A DNA stretch of 37,778 nt from an uncultured Actinomycetes bacterium (GTDB lineage Bacteria; Actinomycetota; Actinomycetes; Nanopelagicales; Nanopelagicaceae). The notes below the pieces were generated by a model. That model had not been told where the DNA came from and made no database searches. It saw only the letters and a program-made list of their open reading frames with translations. The stretch covers positions 1-37,778 of the forward strand of contig CAIUBS010000031.1 of the NCBI GenBank assembly GCA_903897475.1, read 5' to 3'. The position numbers were made by a program, and so were the translations under genes. Of this stretch, positions 16,856 to 23,812 are shown piece by piece (positions within the stretch are counted from its first letter, which is position 1; every line of letters begins with the position of its first letter).

Positions 16856-17446
16856 ATGAGTAACCTAATTAACGCACGGTTCATACTAGGAATATCTCCT
16901 GAGAATGAGCAGATTGGCGCCGTTCTGGGGTTACCGGTTGCTGAGATTGATGACCCAACTTTAATTACCGCAGATGTCGTGTTGGTAGTTGCAAGTGCTA
17001 AAAATGGAATCGATTCAAAAGTTTTATCTAATTGGCCAACTTTTCGTGAGCTATATATCCCAACAATTGTTCTAGTTACTGATTTTGAAGATGGGGATGT
17101 TGATTTTGAAGATATGAGCGCAATTGTGGGCAAGATGCTCGAACCAGTACTAACGCCATATTTAGTACTTCATGCCGATGATGGCCAACCAACTGCACTG
17201 ATTAATTTGGAGGATCAAATGATCACTGATTACTCATCTGGCAAAATTACCCAGATTCCAAGTGATAGTGAGCATCGCGAGCTGATCTTAGAGTTTAAAG
17301 AAGAGCTAGCCTCTGCACTTAGTGAAGGAGGCTGGGAACAGTTTGTTCAAGGATTAGTAATACCAGCAATCCCATTAATTATAAGAAACAAATTGGGCGT
17401 TGCAGAAGTAAAAAGATTTTTAGATTTGATTCCAACCAGAGGCTAG
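16856..17446 (+). CDS. Degenerate EF-G GTPase-domain-like protein
   Basis: A 196-residue protein encoded opposite to its neighbours. I do not recognise it as a named gene, but its order of motifs follows the second half of an EF-G GTPase domain with its G' insert. ADVVLVVASAKNGIDSKV (39-56) resembles the 'DGAVVV..GVE..T' strand. IPTIVLVTDFEDGDVDF (68-84) sits where EF-G has 'VNKMDRxGADF'. P101 to D119 resembles the start of G' ('PLVIQLPIG..F.GVVDL'), DSEHRELILEFKEELASAL (137-155) resembles 'E..REKLIEA', and NKLGVAEVKRFLDLIP resembles 'NKGVQPLLDAVVDYLP'. The P-loop half is absent and the NKxD motif is lost (T-D-F-E), so GTP binding is unlikely. I start at ATG 16856; ATG 16763 would overlap pgsA. 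The 3' end overlaps the HIT gene by 27 nt. Confidence 0.75.
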   Translation: MSNLINARFILGISPENEQIGAVLGLPVAEIDDPTLITADVVLVVASAKNGIDSKVLSNWPTFRELYIPTIVLVTDFEDGDVDFEDMSAIVGKMLEPVLTPYLVLHADDGQPTALINLEDQMITDYSSGKITQIPSDSEHRELILEFKEELASALSEGGWEQFVQGLVIPAIPLIIRNKLGVAEVKRFLDLIPTRG

Positions 17447-17962
17447 TAATGCTCTGCTTTCCTGCAGTAACTGTGGAAGAACTTTTGTCTTACCTATTAT
17501 TGGCATAAAGTTTGCATCTCCTGCCCATCTTGGAACTATATGTTGATGAAAGTGGCCAGCAATCCCTGCCCCTGAAACACTGCCTTGATTAATTCCGATG
17601 TTAAAGCCAACTGCATTACTTACTTTTCTCAATACTTTCATAGCATGAGCGGTAATACTGGTTACTTCATTTTGTTCTGATGTGGTTAACTCTGGAAGTT
17701 CTGCCACATGTCGATTTGTGCAAATCAGAAGGTGGCCAGCGTTATAGGGGTAAAGATTCATCACCGCATACACATCTTTGCCACGAAAAACTATTAATGC
17801 TTCTTCATCACTTAATTTTGGAATTCGACAAAATGGACATTCGATTGTATTTCCAGGTAACGGTCTATTTTCACCCTCCAAATATGACATCCTATGAGGT
17901 GCCCAAAGTCGCTGCCAATTATCGGGCATTCCGGCTCCGCCAGAGATTGATTTATCTGACAT
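17420..17962 (-). CDS. HIT family protein (Ap4A phosphorylase-like)
   Basis: A 180-residue histidine-triad nucleotide-binding protein. The triad HFHQHIVPRW (HxHxH) lies near residue 140, preceded by NIGINQGSVSGAGIAGH. An N-terminal CPFC pair (ECPFCRIPK, residues ~38-46) fits zinc-containing HIT enzymes. The M. tuberculosis protein at the same position next to thrS (Rv2613c) is a diadenosine tetraphosphate phosphorylase, a plausible function here, since Ap4A is a side product of aminoacyl-tRNA synthetases. The ATG lies directly after the thrS stop (TAA then ATG), so it is translated from the thrS transcript. Confidence 0.92.
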   Translation of the reverse strand: MSDKSISGGAGMPDNWQRLWAPHRMSYLEGENRPLPGNTIECPFCRIPKLSDEEALIVFRGKDVYAVMNLYPYNAGHLLICTNRHVAELPELTTSEQNEVTSITAHAMKVLRKVSNAVGFNIGINQGSVSGAGIAGHFHQHIVPRWAGDANFMPIIGKTKVLPQLLQESRALLASGWNQI

Positions 17963-19957
17963 TTATATTTGAGTGCGATCTCTGATTGCAGATAAAACTT
18001 CAGCTATTGCGTCTTTGATCTGTATTTGATTCTTCTGCTCACCATTACGGTAGCGAAATGAAACTGCGTTAGCATTTTGATCATCCTCACCGGCAATCAT
18101 CATGAATGGGACTTTTTCTAACTGAGCATTTCTAACCTTTTTTTGCATTCGATCATCAGAGGTATCAATATCTACTCTTATTCCAGCTTCTCTAAACTGC
18201 TTAACCACCTCTGATAAATATGGCGTGAAAGAATCAGCGACAGGAATTGCTCTGACTTGAACTGGAGCCAACCATGGCGGAAAGGCGCCGGCATAGTGCT
18301 CGGTCAGTACGCCAAAAAATCTTTCGATTGAGCCAAAGAGTGCTCTATGAATCATGACTGGTTGCTTAATCGATCCATCAGATGCGGCATAACCTAAATT
18401 AAATCTCTGTGGCAATTGAAAATCCACTTGAATTGTGGACATCTGCCAGGTGCGACCAATGGCATCTTTTGCTTGCACTGAGATCTTTGGTCCGTAAAAT
18501 GCTGCACCACCTGGATCTAAAACTAACTCTAGCTTCTGTTTTTCTGCAGCCTGGCGTAAAGCCTCAGTAGCACTCTCCCAATCCTTATCTTCACCGACAG
18601 ATTTTTCTGGATTCTTTGTAGAAAGCTCCAAATAAAAATCAGTTAAGCCATAATCTCTCAATAAATTAAGTACAAAGGTAAGCAATGAATCTAGCTCATC
18701 TGCCATCTGCTCTTTCGTGCAATATATATGTGCATCATCTTGGGTAAAGCCACGAGCCCTAGTGATGCCATGGACTACCCCAGATTTTTCATATCTATAG
18801 ACGGTACCGAATTCAAATAATCTAAGTGGTAAATCTCGATAGGATTTTGAGGAGGATTTATAAATTAAATTATGAAAGGGGCAGTTCATCGGCTTCATGT
18901 AATACTTTTGTCCTGCTTTTTTTAATGTTCCATCTGCATGAAACTCTTGATCCATCTCCATTGGTGGATACATACCATCTGCATACCATTGCAAATGACC
19001 GCTGGTTTCAAATAGTGCCGCCTTAGTTAGGTGAGGTGAATATACAAATTGGTAATCCTCTTCTTCATGCCTTTTCCGAGAGTAATCCTCCATCGCTCTT
19101 CGAATAATCCCACCTTTGGGATGAAAAACAGCTAGGCCTGAACCAATCTCTTCTGGAAATGAAAACAAATCTAGCTCTGCACCCAATTTTCTATGGTCAC
19201 GCTTTTCTGCCTCTTCTAATAAATGCAAGTACTCATCCTGAGCTTGCTGGCTTGGCCAAGCCGTTCCATAAATTCGTTGCAGCATAGGATTTTTTTCTGA
19301 GCCTCGCCAATATGCTCCTGCTGCTCGCATTAATTTAAAAGCAGGAATGTGTTTTGTTGATGGCAAATGAGGACCACGACAAAGATCACTCCAAACAGGA
19401 TTTCCATCTCTACCCAAATTGTCGTAAATTGTTAACTCCGCACCGCCGACCTCTACAGATGAGTCGCCTTCGATCGCGCTAGACTTTAAACCAATTAATT
19501 CACATTTATAAGGCTCACTCTTTAACTCCGCTAGTGCATCCTTTTCAGTTACTACCCTCCTACGAAATCTCTGTCCAGCTTTAACGATTTTTCGCATGGC
19601 ACTTTCTAACTTCTCTAAGTCAGAAGGTGTAAAAGGATTTTTAGGATCAAAGTCGTAGTAGAAACCATCCCGAATTGGCGGACCAATGCCCAATTTGGTC
19701 TCTGGAAATACCTCTTGAACTGCTTGAGCTAACACATGTGCAGTTGAGTGGCGTAAGACATTAAGTCCATCGGGTGAATCAATACTGACTGATTCAACTA
19801 CATCTGAATCGTTTAGTGGGCTCCATAAATCTTGCAGTTGTCCGTTAATACGACAAACGATGACTTCAGGTCGATCCTCAAACAGGTGAGTAGGTCTTTT
19901 ATCTGAATCTACAGTGGCGGCTTTGCCATCAACTGTGATCTTGATTTGGCCTGACAT
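17963..19957 (-). CDS. thrS: Threonyl-tRNA synthetase
   Basis: Class II synthetase of 664 residues charging tRNA-Thr. Domains in order are: TGS (1-62); the editing domain with HSTAH (H70, H74) and CRGPHLP; the catalytic core with motif 2 region RYEKSGVVHGITRARGFTQD, zinc-site sequence MKPMNCPFHN and motif 3 HRALFGSIERFFG; and the anticodon-binding domain from about 560, ending in KNQIQIKDAIAEVL. The whole bifunctional architecture is kept. A TAACCT element lies exactly 6 nt before the ATG and there is no Shine-Dalgarno, so a leaderless transcript is predicted. That leaves no room for a T-box or other leader control. Confidence 0.98.
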   Translation of the reverse strand: MSGQIKITVDGKAATVDSDKRPTHLFEDRPEVIVCRINGQLQDLWSPLNDSDVVESVSIDSPDGLNVLRHSTAHVLAQAVQEVFPETKLGIGPPIRDGFYYDFDPKNPFTPSDLEKLESAMRKIVKAGQRFRRRVVTEKDALAELKSEPYKCELIGLKSSAIEGDSSVEVGGAELTIYDNLGRDGNPVWSDLCRGPHLPSTKHIPAFKLMRAAGAYWRGSEKNPMLQRIYGTAWPSQQAQDEYLHLLEEAEKRDHRKLGAELDLFSFPEEIGSGLAVFHPKGGIIRRAMEDYSRKRHEEEDYQFVYSPHLTKAALFETSGHLQWYADGMYPPMEMDQEFHADGTLKKAGQKYYMKPMNCPFHNLIYKSSSKSYRDLPLRLFEFGTVYRYEKSGVVHGITRARGFTQDDAHIYCTKEQMADELDSLLTFVLNLLRDYGLTDFYLELSTKNPEKSVGEDKDWESATEALRQAAEKQKLELVLDPGGAAFYGPKISVQAKDAIGRTWQMSTIQVDFQLPQRFNLGYAASDGSIKQPVMIHRALFGSIERFFGVLTEHYAGAFPPWLAPVQVRAIPVADSFTPYLSEVVKQFREAGIRVDIDTSDDRMQKKVRNAQLEKVPFMMIAGEDDQNANAVSFRYRNGEQKNQIQIKDAIAEVLSAIRDRTQI

Positions 19958-19963
19958 AACGCT

Positions 19964-19969
19964 AGGTTA
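19964..19969 (-). promoter_or_regulatory. Putative leaderless -10 element of thrS
   Basis: TAACCT, then AGCGTT (6 nt), then the ATG at 19957. No recognisable -35 at 17 bp. Confidence 0.55.
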
Positions 19970-19995
19970 GCAAAGCAGGGGTTAAAGAGGTGTTA

Positions 19996-20289
19996 TTAAC
20001 GAAGGTATTCGTACCAAATAACTAGGAAAACCAGTGAGAGTAAACAAAGTCCTGCGAAAATTAGGAACTGATGCTTCTTTTGAATTTTTGCTGCATCTGC
20101 TGCTCGTGTTGCAACTCCTTTGGCAGATGTAAGAACCCGAGCTGCCCAAGCAAACTCGGAAGCTAAAATTCCAAGCCCAGTAAAGATTATTAACCAGCCT
20201 GGACCTGGTGCAACTAATGCCACTACTCCAATCAAGGTTATTAGACCACCAACGATTCCAACTAAAACTCGTTTGAATACTGGACTCAT
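19996..20289 (-). CDS. PGPGW-motif membrane protein
   Basis: A 97-residue protein with three predicted membrane segments: VLVGIVGGLITLIGVVALV, WLIIFTGLGILASEFAW, and the C-terminal FLIFAGLCLLSLVFLVIWY. Between the first two lies APGPGW, the signature of the PGPGW family of putative transmembrane proteins, which is common in Actinobacteria and has no assigned function. Its ATG overlaps the pabC stop (ATGA), so it ends the pabB-pabC unit. I see no functional tie to folate synthesis beyond that coupling. Confidence 0.85.
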   Translation of the reverse strand: MSPVFKRVLVGIVGGLITLIGVVALVAPGPGWLIIFTGLGILASEFAWAARVLTSAKGVATRAADAAKIQKKHQFLIFAGLCLLSLVFLVIWYEYLR

Positions 20290-21056
20290 GGATTAATATT
20301 ACTAAATAACTTCGCTTTAAATTGATTAATCAGATCGTTTCCAAGTAAATTTTCATTAAATAACTTATCATCAACTCTCTTTACTGGTTGAATAAGTCGT
20401 AGTGAGGAGGTTACAAAGAGTGCCTTTGCTTCTAAGAGTTGTTCAAAGGTAATTTCAATCTCTTCAATGTCAAACCATTTAAGTAGCAGCTCTCTAGTTA
20501 TGCCAGGAAGACAACCTGTTGAAAGTGCTGGTGTCTGCCAAGTAGAACCATTAAGAATTAGCAGGTTAGAAAAGCCGGTTTCAACCACAAATCCTTTCTC
20601 ATTTTCAAAGAGTGAATCATCAAATCCCAGTTGGGCTGCTTTTCTTACGGCCAACAGGGATAACCCATATGAAATTGATTTAACTCCAACTAACCCATTC
20701 TTAGAATCAACTCTTTCAGAAAATTTAGTAAGCGCAATTGCCTGCGCAGGCTTTGACAGCTCCTCTGATGAGATAAACCAGTTACCGTCACTGAGAACAA
20801 CTAATCTAACCTTCGATTGACCAATTTGCCCTTGTAGTAAATTTGAAATACCAACCCTGATATCGATCTCTGCAGGTAAGGTTATTAGTAACTTAATTGC
20901 TGACTTTTCAAGTCGGGCTAGGTGACGATCAAGTGCTATCGGTTTGTCATCGATAGCAAGAATAGTTTCAAATAAACCATCTCCTCGAATTAGGGCATCA
21001 GAATAGGGCAGATTCGCAATATCACTTTGAATAATCCCGTTTACTAAGAGTTTCAA
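20286..21056 (-). CDS. pabC: Aminodeoxychorismate lyase (class IV PLP aminotransferase family)
   Basis: PLP enzyme that releases pyruvate from aminodeoxychorismate to give 4-aminobenzoate for folate. At 256 residues it shows the class IV fold: NLPYSDALIRGDGLFETILA near the N-terminus, the PLP-lysine region GVKSISYGLSLLAVRKA, and the conserved ENEKGFVVETGFSNLLIL. A D-amino acid or branched-chain aminotransferase would look similar; the neighbour pabB favours PabC. The start is TTG 21056, overlapping the pabB stop as TTGA, with GGAG 7 nt upstream. The longer upstream frame lies inside pabB and has no homology-like content. Confidence 0.88.
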   Translation of the reverse strand: MKLLVNGIIQSDIANLPYSDALIRGDGLFETILAIDDKPIALDRHLARLEKSAIKLLITLPAEIDIRVGISNLLQGQIGQSKVRLVVLSDGNWFISSEELSKPAQAIALTKFSERVDSKNGLVGVKSISYGLSLLAVRKAAQLGFDDSLFENEKGFVVETGFSNLLILNGSTWQTPALSTGCLPGITRELLLKWFDIEEIEITFEQLLEAKALFVTSSLRLIQPVKRVDDKLFNENLLGNDLINQFKAKLFSNINP

Positions 21057-22039
21057 AATATAGCTCCAGATGCTATTGCGATTAATCGCTTTGCCTTCAA
21101 CTGAGTCTCTTCCCACTCACTAGCTGCATCACTTTGCCAAGTAATACCTGCACCAGTTCCAAAGTTTATCCTGCCATCATTTTGCGACCAGAATATGCGG
21201 ATACCAACTGAGAGCAATGCTTGATCATTATCAATCCAGCCAATTACACCACAATATGGTCCTCGATCGATTTTCTCTATCTCTTTTATTAGCTTCAGTG
21301 CCGAGGATTTTGGTGCACCACTAATGGAACCGGCTGGCAGTAAAGATGTAAGAATTTTACTCCAACTGATTCCAGCACTTAAGCGTCCAGTTATATCTGA
21401 GACTAGATGAAATAACCCAGGATGAGATTCACTAGATAACAATCTTGGCACATCAACGCTGCCCGGTTTGCAAATTGCACCAAAATCATTACGCATAAGA
21501 TCTACGATCATTACATTCTCAGCTCGATCTTTTTCACCAAAATCATCAACCTTAGATGTTCCTTTAATTGGCGTTGTCTTAATTACCTCTCCATTTCGCT
21601 CCAGAAACAACTCCGGAGAGGCAGATGCAATCTCAATACCAGGCAATTTTAAATAGCTTGCAAATGGTGCTGGATTATTCTTCTGTAGTTTTCCCGCTAG
21701 ACCCAAGAGAGATTGTTGGCAGGCCGTGGTTAAAACTCTGCATAGATTTACCTGATAGATATGGCCTTCGGCAATTCTTTCTTTAATTAAATTGACATTG
21801 CTCTCAAATTCTTCTTGAGTTTGGGAAGATTGCCATTTCCCGCTTACACCTTGCCAATTAGTATCTGGTAATTTACTTGAGATTACATTTGCAAACCTTG
21901 CGCATATCCATTCACCTTCAAAGGTATTAACTACTGCCCAAAAGCCACCTTTATCAAGGCATGCTGGATCATTTGAAATTTCAACACATTCGGTTGCAAG
22001 CCGATTTGCCATCCAAAAGGTTGAGTTGGAGTAATCCAT
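21053..22039 (-). CDS. pabB: Aminodeoxychorismate synthase component I (chorismate-binding)
   Basis: Chorismate-binding enzyme of 328 residues that aminates chorismate for folate synthesis. The active-site motif TTPIKGTSK contains the PIKGT lysine that separates PabB from anthranilate synthase TrpE (PIAGT). Other family motifs are EGHIYQVNLCRVLTT, RAENVMIVDLMRNDFG and SGAPKSSALKLIKEIE. It is shorter than E. coli PabB (453 residues) because most of the N-terminal domain is missing. No glutaminase partner (pabA) is in the window. A TAGCGT element stands 6 nt before the ATG (predicted leaderless), and the gene leads the pabB-pabC-PGPGW unit. Confidence 0.93.
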   Translation of the reverse strand: MDYSNSTFWMANRLATECVEISNDPACLDKGGFWAVVNTFEGEWICARFANVISSKLPDTNWQGVSGKWQSSQTQEEFESNVNLIKERIAEGHIYQVNLCRVLTTACQQSLLGLAGKLQKNNPAPFASYLKLPGIEIASASPELFLERNGEVIKTTPIKGTSKVDDFGEKDRAENVMIVDLMRNDFGAICKPGSVDVPRLLSSESHPGLFHLVSDITGRLSAGISWSKILTSLLPAGSISGAPKSSALKLIKEIEKIDRGPYCGVIGWIDNDQALLSVGIRIFWSQNDGRINFGTGAGITWQSDAASEWEETQLKAKRLIAIASGAIF

Positions 22040-22045
22040 GTTTGA

Positions 22046-22051
22046 ACGCTA
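22046..22051 (-). promoter_or_regulatory. Putative leaderless -10 element of pabB
   Basis: TAGCGT, then TCAAAC (6 nt), then ATG 22039. Confidence 0.5.
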
Positions 22052-22133
22052 CCGCCAACGGCAGTTTTAGGTTAAATAAATTACAATTGTGCGCACCGTG
22101 GCATAATGCGATAGATTTCACCCTCTGAAATAC

Positions 22134-22209
22134 GCGGACGTAGCGCAGTTGGTAGCGCGGAACCTTGCCAAGGTTCAGGTCGCCGGTTCGAACCCGGTCG
22201 TCCGCTCCA
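22134..22209 (+). tRNA. tRNA-Gly (GCC)
   Basis: Full cloverleaf: acceptor stem GCGGACG with CGTCCGC, anticodon stem GAACC/GGTTC with loop TTGCCAA (anticodon GCC), and T arm GCCGG-TTCGAAC-CCGGT. The discriminator is T, followed by an encoded CCA (22207-22209). A weak promoter-like pair lies upstream (TTACAA 22081, CATAAT 22102). Confidence 0.97.
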
Positions 22210-22247
22210 CTAAATAATTAATTTTAGATTTAACAACAAAAAAGCTA

Positions 22248-22321
22248 GGTCGGATGGCCGAGAGGCGAGGCTCGGGACTGCAAATCCCGCTACACGGGTT
22301 CAAATCCCGTTCCGACCTCCA
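22248..22321 (+). tRNA. tRNA-Cys (GCA)
   Basis: Acceptor stem GGTCGGA with TCCGACC, anticodon loop CTGCAAA (anticodon GCA), T arm ACGGG-TTCAAAT-CCCGT, and encoded CCA at 22319-22321. It lies 38 nt after tRNA-Gly, probably on one transcript, and ends 4 nt before the convergent manA stop. Confidence 0.96.
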
Positions 22322-22325
22322 GTAC

Positions 22326-23342
22326 TTAAGCTTTTGGTGGACGCGAGAGTATTCCAGCACAATTTTCAATTGAAAATTCACCAGCGCAGTGTGGAATCAC
22401 TACCGCATCTCCAGTACTTACATTAAACTTTTCGCTGTTTGAAAAATTCATAACGCCACTACCTGCAAGAACTAAAAACACACCAAACCCAGGCTCAACT
22501 TTTTTGCTATCGCCAGTTAGATAATCTGCCCTAAAAAAGTTATCTGCTATTGATTTAAATATCTGATGGGATGCGCTTTCACTTTCTTCAAATCTACTAA
22601 CAATCTGTAATTGCTGTTCTTGGGTAAGTGGATCTAATCGAAGCGCATCTAATGCAGTATCAAAACCAAGATTTAAGTGCCCATCCTTATCCCCATCTAC
22701 TGCAAAGCCATCCCATTCCAACAGTATGGACAGATCAGTCGGTTCTTGTAACTCTAAAACAAAGATCCCAGCCTCAATTGCATGCGGCACACCAGCAGGT
22801 ACAAAGATCGCATCCCCTGCCTTAACATTTTTAAACTCTAAACTGTTTAGTAAGCCTGTTGAATCATGATCTTTTACTAGTTTTGCTACCTGATTTTTTT
22901 GCATTCTCTCTTTAAAGCCCACGCCAACTCGAGCACCTATTGGTGCATCTAAGACAATCCAAGCTTCAGTTTTTCCATGATTTAGTTGTAATTTGTCCTT
23001 GGCAAATTTTTGATCAGGATGGTAATGAACTGGTAAACGTTGATCAGGATCTAAAAGTTTGATTAAAACCTCAGTAGAGGTACCAAACTTTTCAAAATGC
23101 TTCTCTCCTAGCCATGTGGTTGGATCAGAATTAATTTCATCCCTTAGTAGATTTCCAGAAGCTAATTTAGAAAGTCCGTTAACCTCTTCGCCAAAGCGGG
23201 TGGTGGTAGATCCGATCCACTCCTCTGGTCGCATCGGACCACCGGGTCCATTACGAAGTTTGCCAATTCGATACCCACCTTTATAGAAATGATCAAATTG
23301 ATTTGAAGGTAATTTGGCAGGCTTGGCAGATGAATTACTCAC
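22326..23342 (-). CDS. manA: Mannose-6-phosphate isomerase, class I (ManA-like)
   Basis: A 338-residue zinc enzyme of the type I phosphomannose isomerase family, interconverting fructose 6-phosphate and mannose 6-phosphate; this feeds GDP-mannose for PimA. The metal site is visible as LPVHYHPDQKFAKDKLQLNH followed by GKTEAW. A second cupin block is AGDAIFVPAGVPHAIEAG, and a third cupin-like part lies at the C-terminus (GDAVVIPHCAGEFSI). The start codon is GTG 23342, with TAAACT 6 nt upstream and no Shine-Dalgarno. It is divergent from a separate small cupin with only 29 bp between the start codons. The C-terminal end meets tRNA-Cys convergently. Confidence 0.85.
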   Translation of the reverse strand: MSNSSAKPAKLPSNQFDHFYKGGYRIGKLRNGPGGPMRPEEWIGSTTTRFGEEVNGLSKLASGNLLRDEINSDPTTWLGEKHFEKFGTSTEVLIKLLDPDQRLPVHYHPDQKFAKDKLQLNHGKTEAWIVLDAPIGARVGVGFKERMQKNQVAKLVKDHDSTGLLNSLEFKNVKAGDAIFVPAGVPHAIEAGIFVLELQEPTDLSILLEWDGFAVDGDKDGHLNLGFDTALDALRLDPLTQEQQLQIVSRFEESESASHQIFKSIADNFFRADYLTGDSKKVEPGFGVFLVLAGSGVMNFSNSEKFNVSTGDAVVIPHCAGEFSIENCAGILSRPPKA

Positions 23343-23348
23343 TCTTAT

Positions 23349-23354
23349 AGTTTA
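23349..23354 (-). promoter_or_regulatory. Putative leaderless -10 element of manA
   Basis: TAAACT, then ATAAGA (6 nt), then GTG 23342. Only 5 bp separate it from the divergent cupin -10 at 23360-23365. Confidence 0.5.
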
Positions 23355-23359
23355 AGGGT

Positions 23360-23365
23360 TAAAGT
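23360..23365 (+). promoter_or_regulatory. Putative leaderless -10 element of the cupin gene
   Basis: TAAAGT, then TACTTC (6 nt), then ATG 23372. It forms a back-to-back divergent promoter with manA; each -35 region would lie in the other gene. Confidence 0.5.
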
Positions 23366-23371
23366 TACTTC

Positions 23372-23713
23372 ATGCTAGAAAAGTCTGATCGTCCGTGGGG
23401 TCGCTATGAGGTACTGCAAGAAGGTGCCACATATAAAGTGAAATCTATACATGTGCTACCTGGAAAAAGACTTTCATATCAACGTCATCAACAGCGCAGT
23501 GAACACTGGTATGTGACTGATGGCGCTGGCGAAGTAACACTTGATGGCAAAGTTATTAAAGTTTCACGCGGATCAATAATCACAGTTCCCCAAGGATGCG
23601 CTCATCGAATGAGTAATACTGGTGAAAGTGAATTAATTTTCATTGAGGTACAAACCGGCAGTTATTTTGGCGAAGATGACATTGAGCGAATTGAGGATGA
23701 TTTCGGTCGCTAG
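23372..23713 (+). CDS. Single-domain cupin, type II mannose-6-phosphate isomerase-like
   Basis: A 113-residue cupin corresponding to the C-terminal isomerase domain of two-domain ManC/AlgA proteins, here without a GDP-mannose pyrophosphorylase domain. Diagnostic stretches are RPWGRYEVLQEG, PGKRLSYQRHQQRSEHWYV (metal-binding histidines and glutamate), TVPQGCAHRMSNTGE, FIEVQTGSYFGEDDI and the terminal DDFGR. It likely isomerises mannose 6-phosphate, or is a related sugar-phosphate cupin. It sits back to back with a type I isomerase gene, so the window encodes two unrelated-fold candidates for the same step. tRNA-Val begins 14 nt after its stop and may be co-transcribed. Confidence 0.87.
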   Translation: MLEKSDRPWGRYEVLQEGATYKVKSIHVLPGKRLSYQRHQQRSEHWYVTDGAGEVTLDGKVIKVSRGSIITVPQGCAHRMSNTGESELIFIEVQTGSYFGEDDIERIEDDFGR

Positions 23714-23727
23714 TAGACTTTAACCAC

Positions 23728-23802
23728 GGACGATTAGCGCAGCGGTAGCGTACTTCCTTGACATGGAAGGGGTCACTGGTTCGATCCCAGTATCGTCCAC
23801 CA
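23728..23802 (+). tRNA. tRNA-Val (GAC)
   Basis: Acceptor stem GGACGAT with ATCGTCC, anticodon stem CTTCC/GGAAG with loop TTGACAT (anticodon GAC), and T arm ACTGG-TTCGATC-CCAGT. The discriminator is A and CCA is encoded at 23800-23802. Only 10 nt separate its end from the next start codon. Confidence 0.97.
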
Positions 23803-23812
23803 TAATTGAGTA

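Noticed and set aside
16831..17133. N-terminal extension of pgsA to 17133
   Set aside because: It is the exact complement of the EF-G-like gene, Ser/Thr-rich without membrane character, and CDP-alcohol phosphotransferases of this type start near MLQRSLRD.
22175..22381. 68-codon minus-strand frame across tRNA-Gly and tRNA-Cys
   Set aside because: Antisense of two tRNA genes; peptides such as RSERDLNPCSG and TTGFEPAT are well-known artefacts of translating tRNAs.
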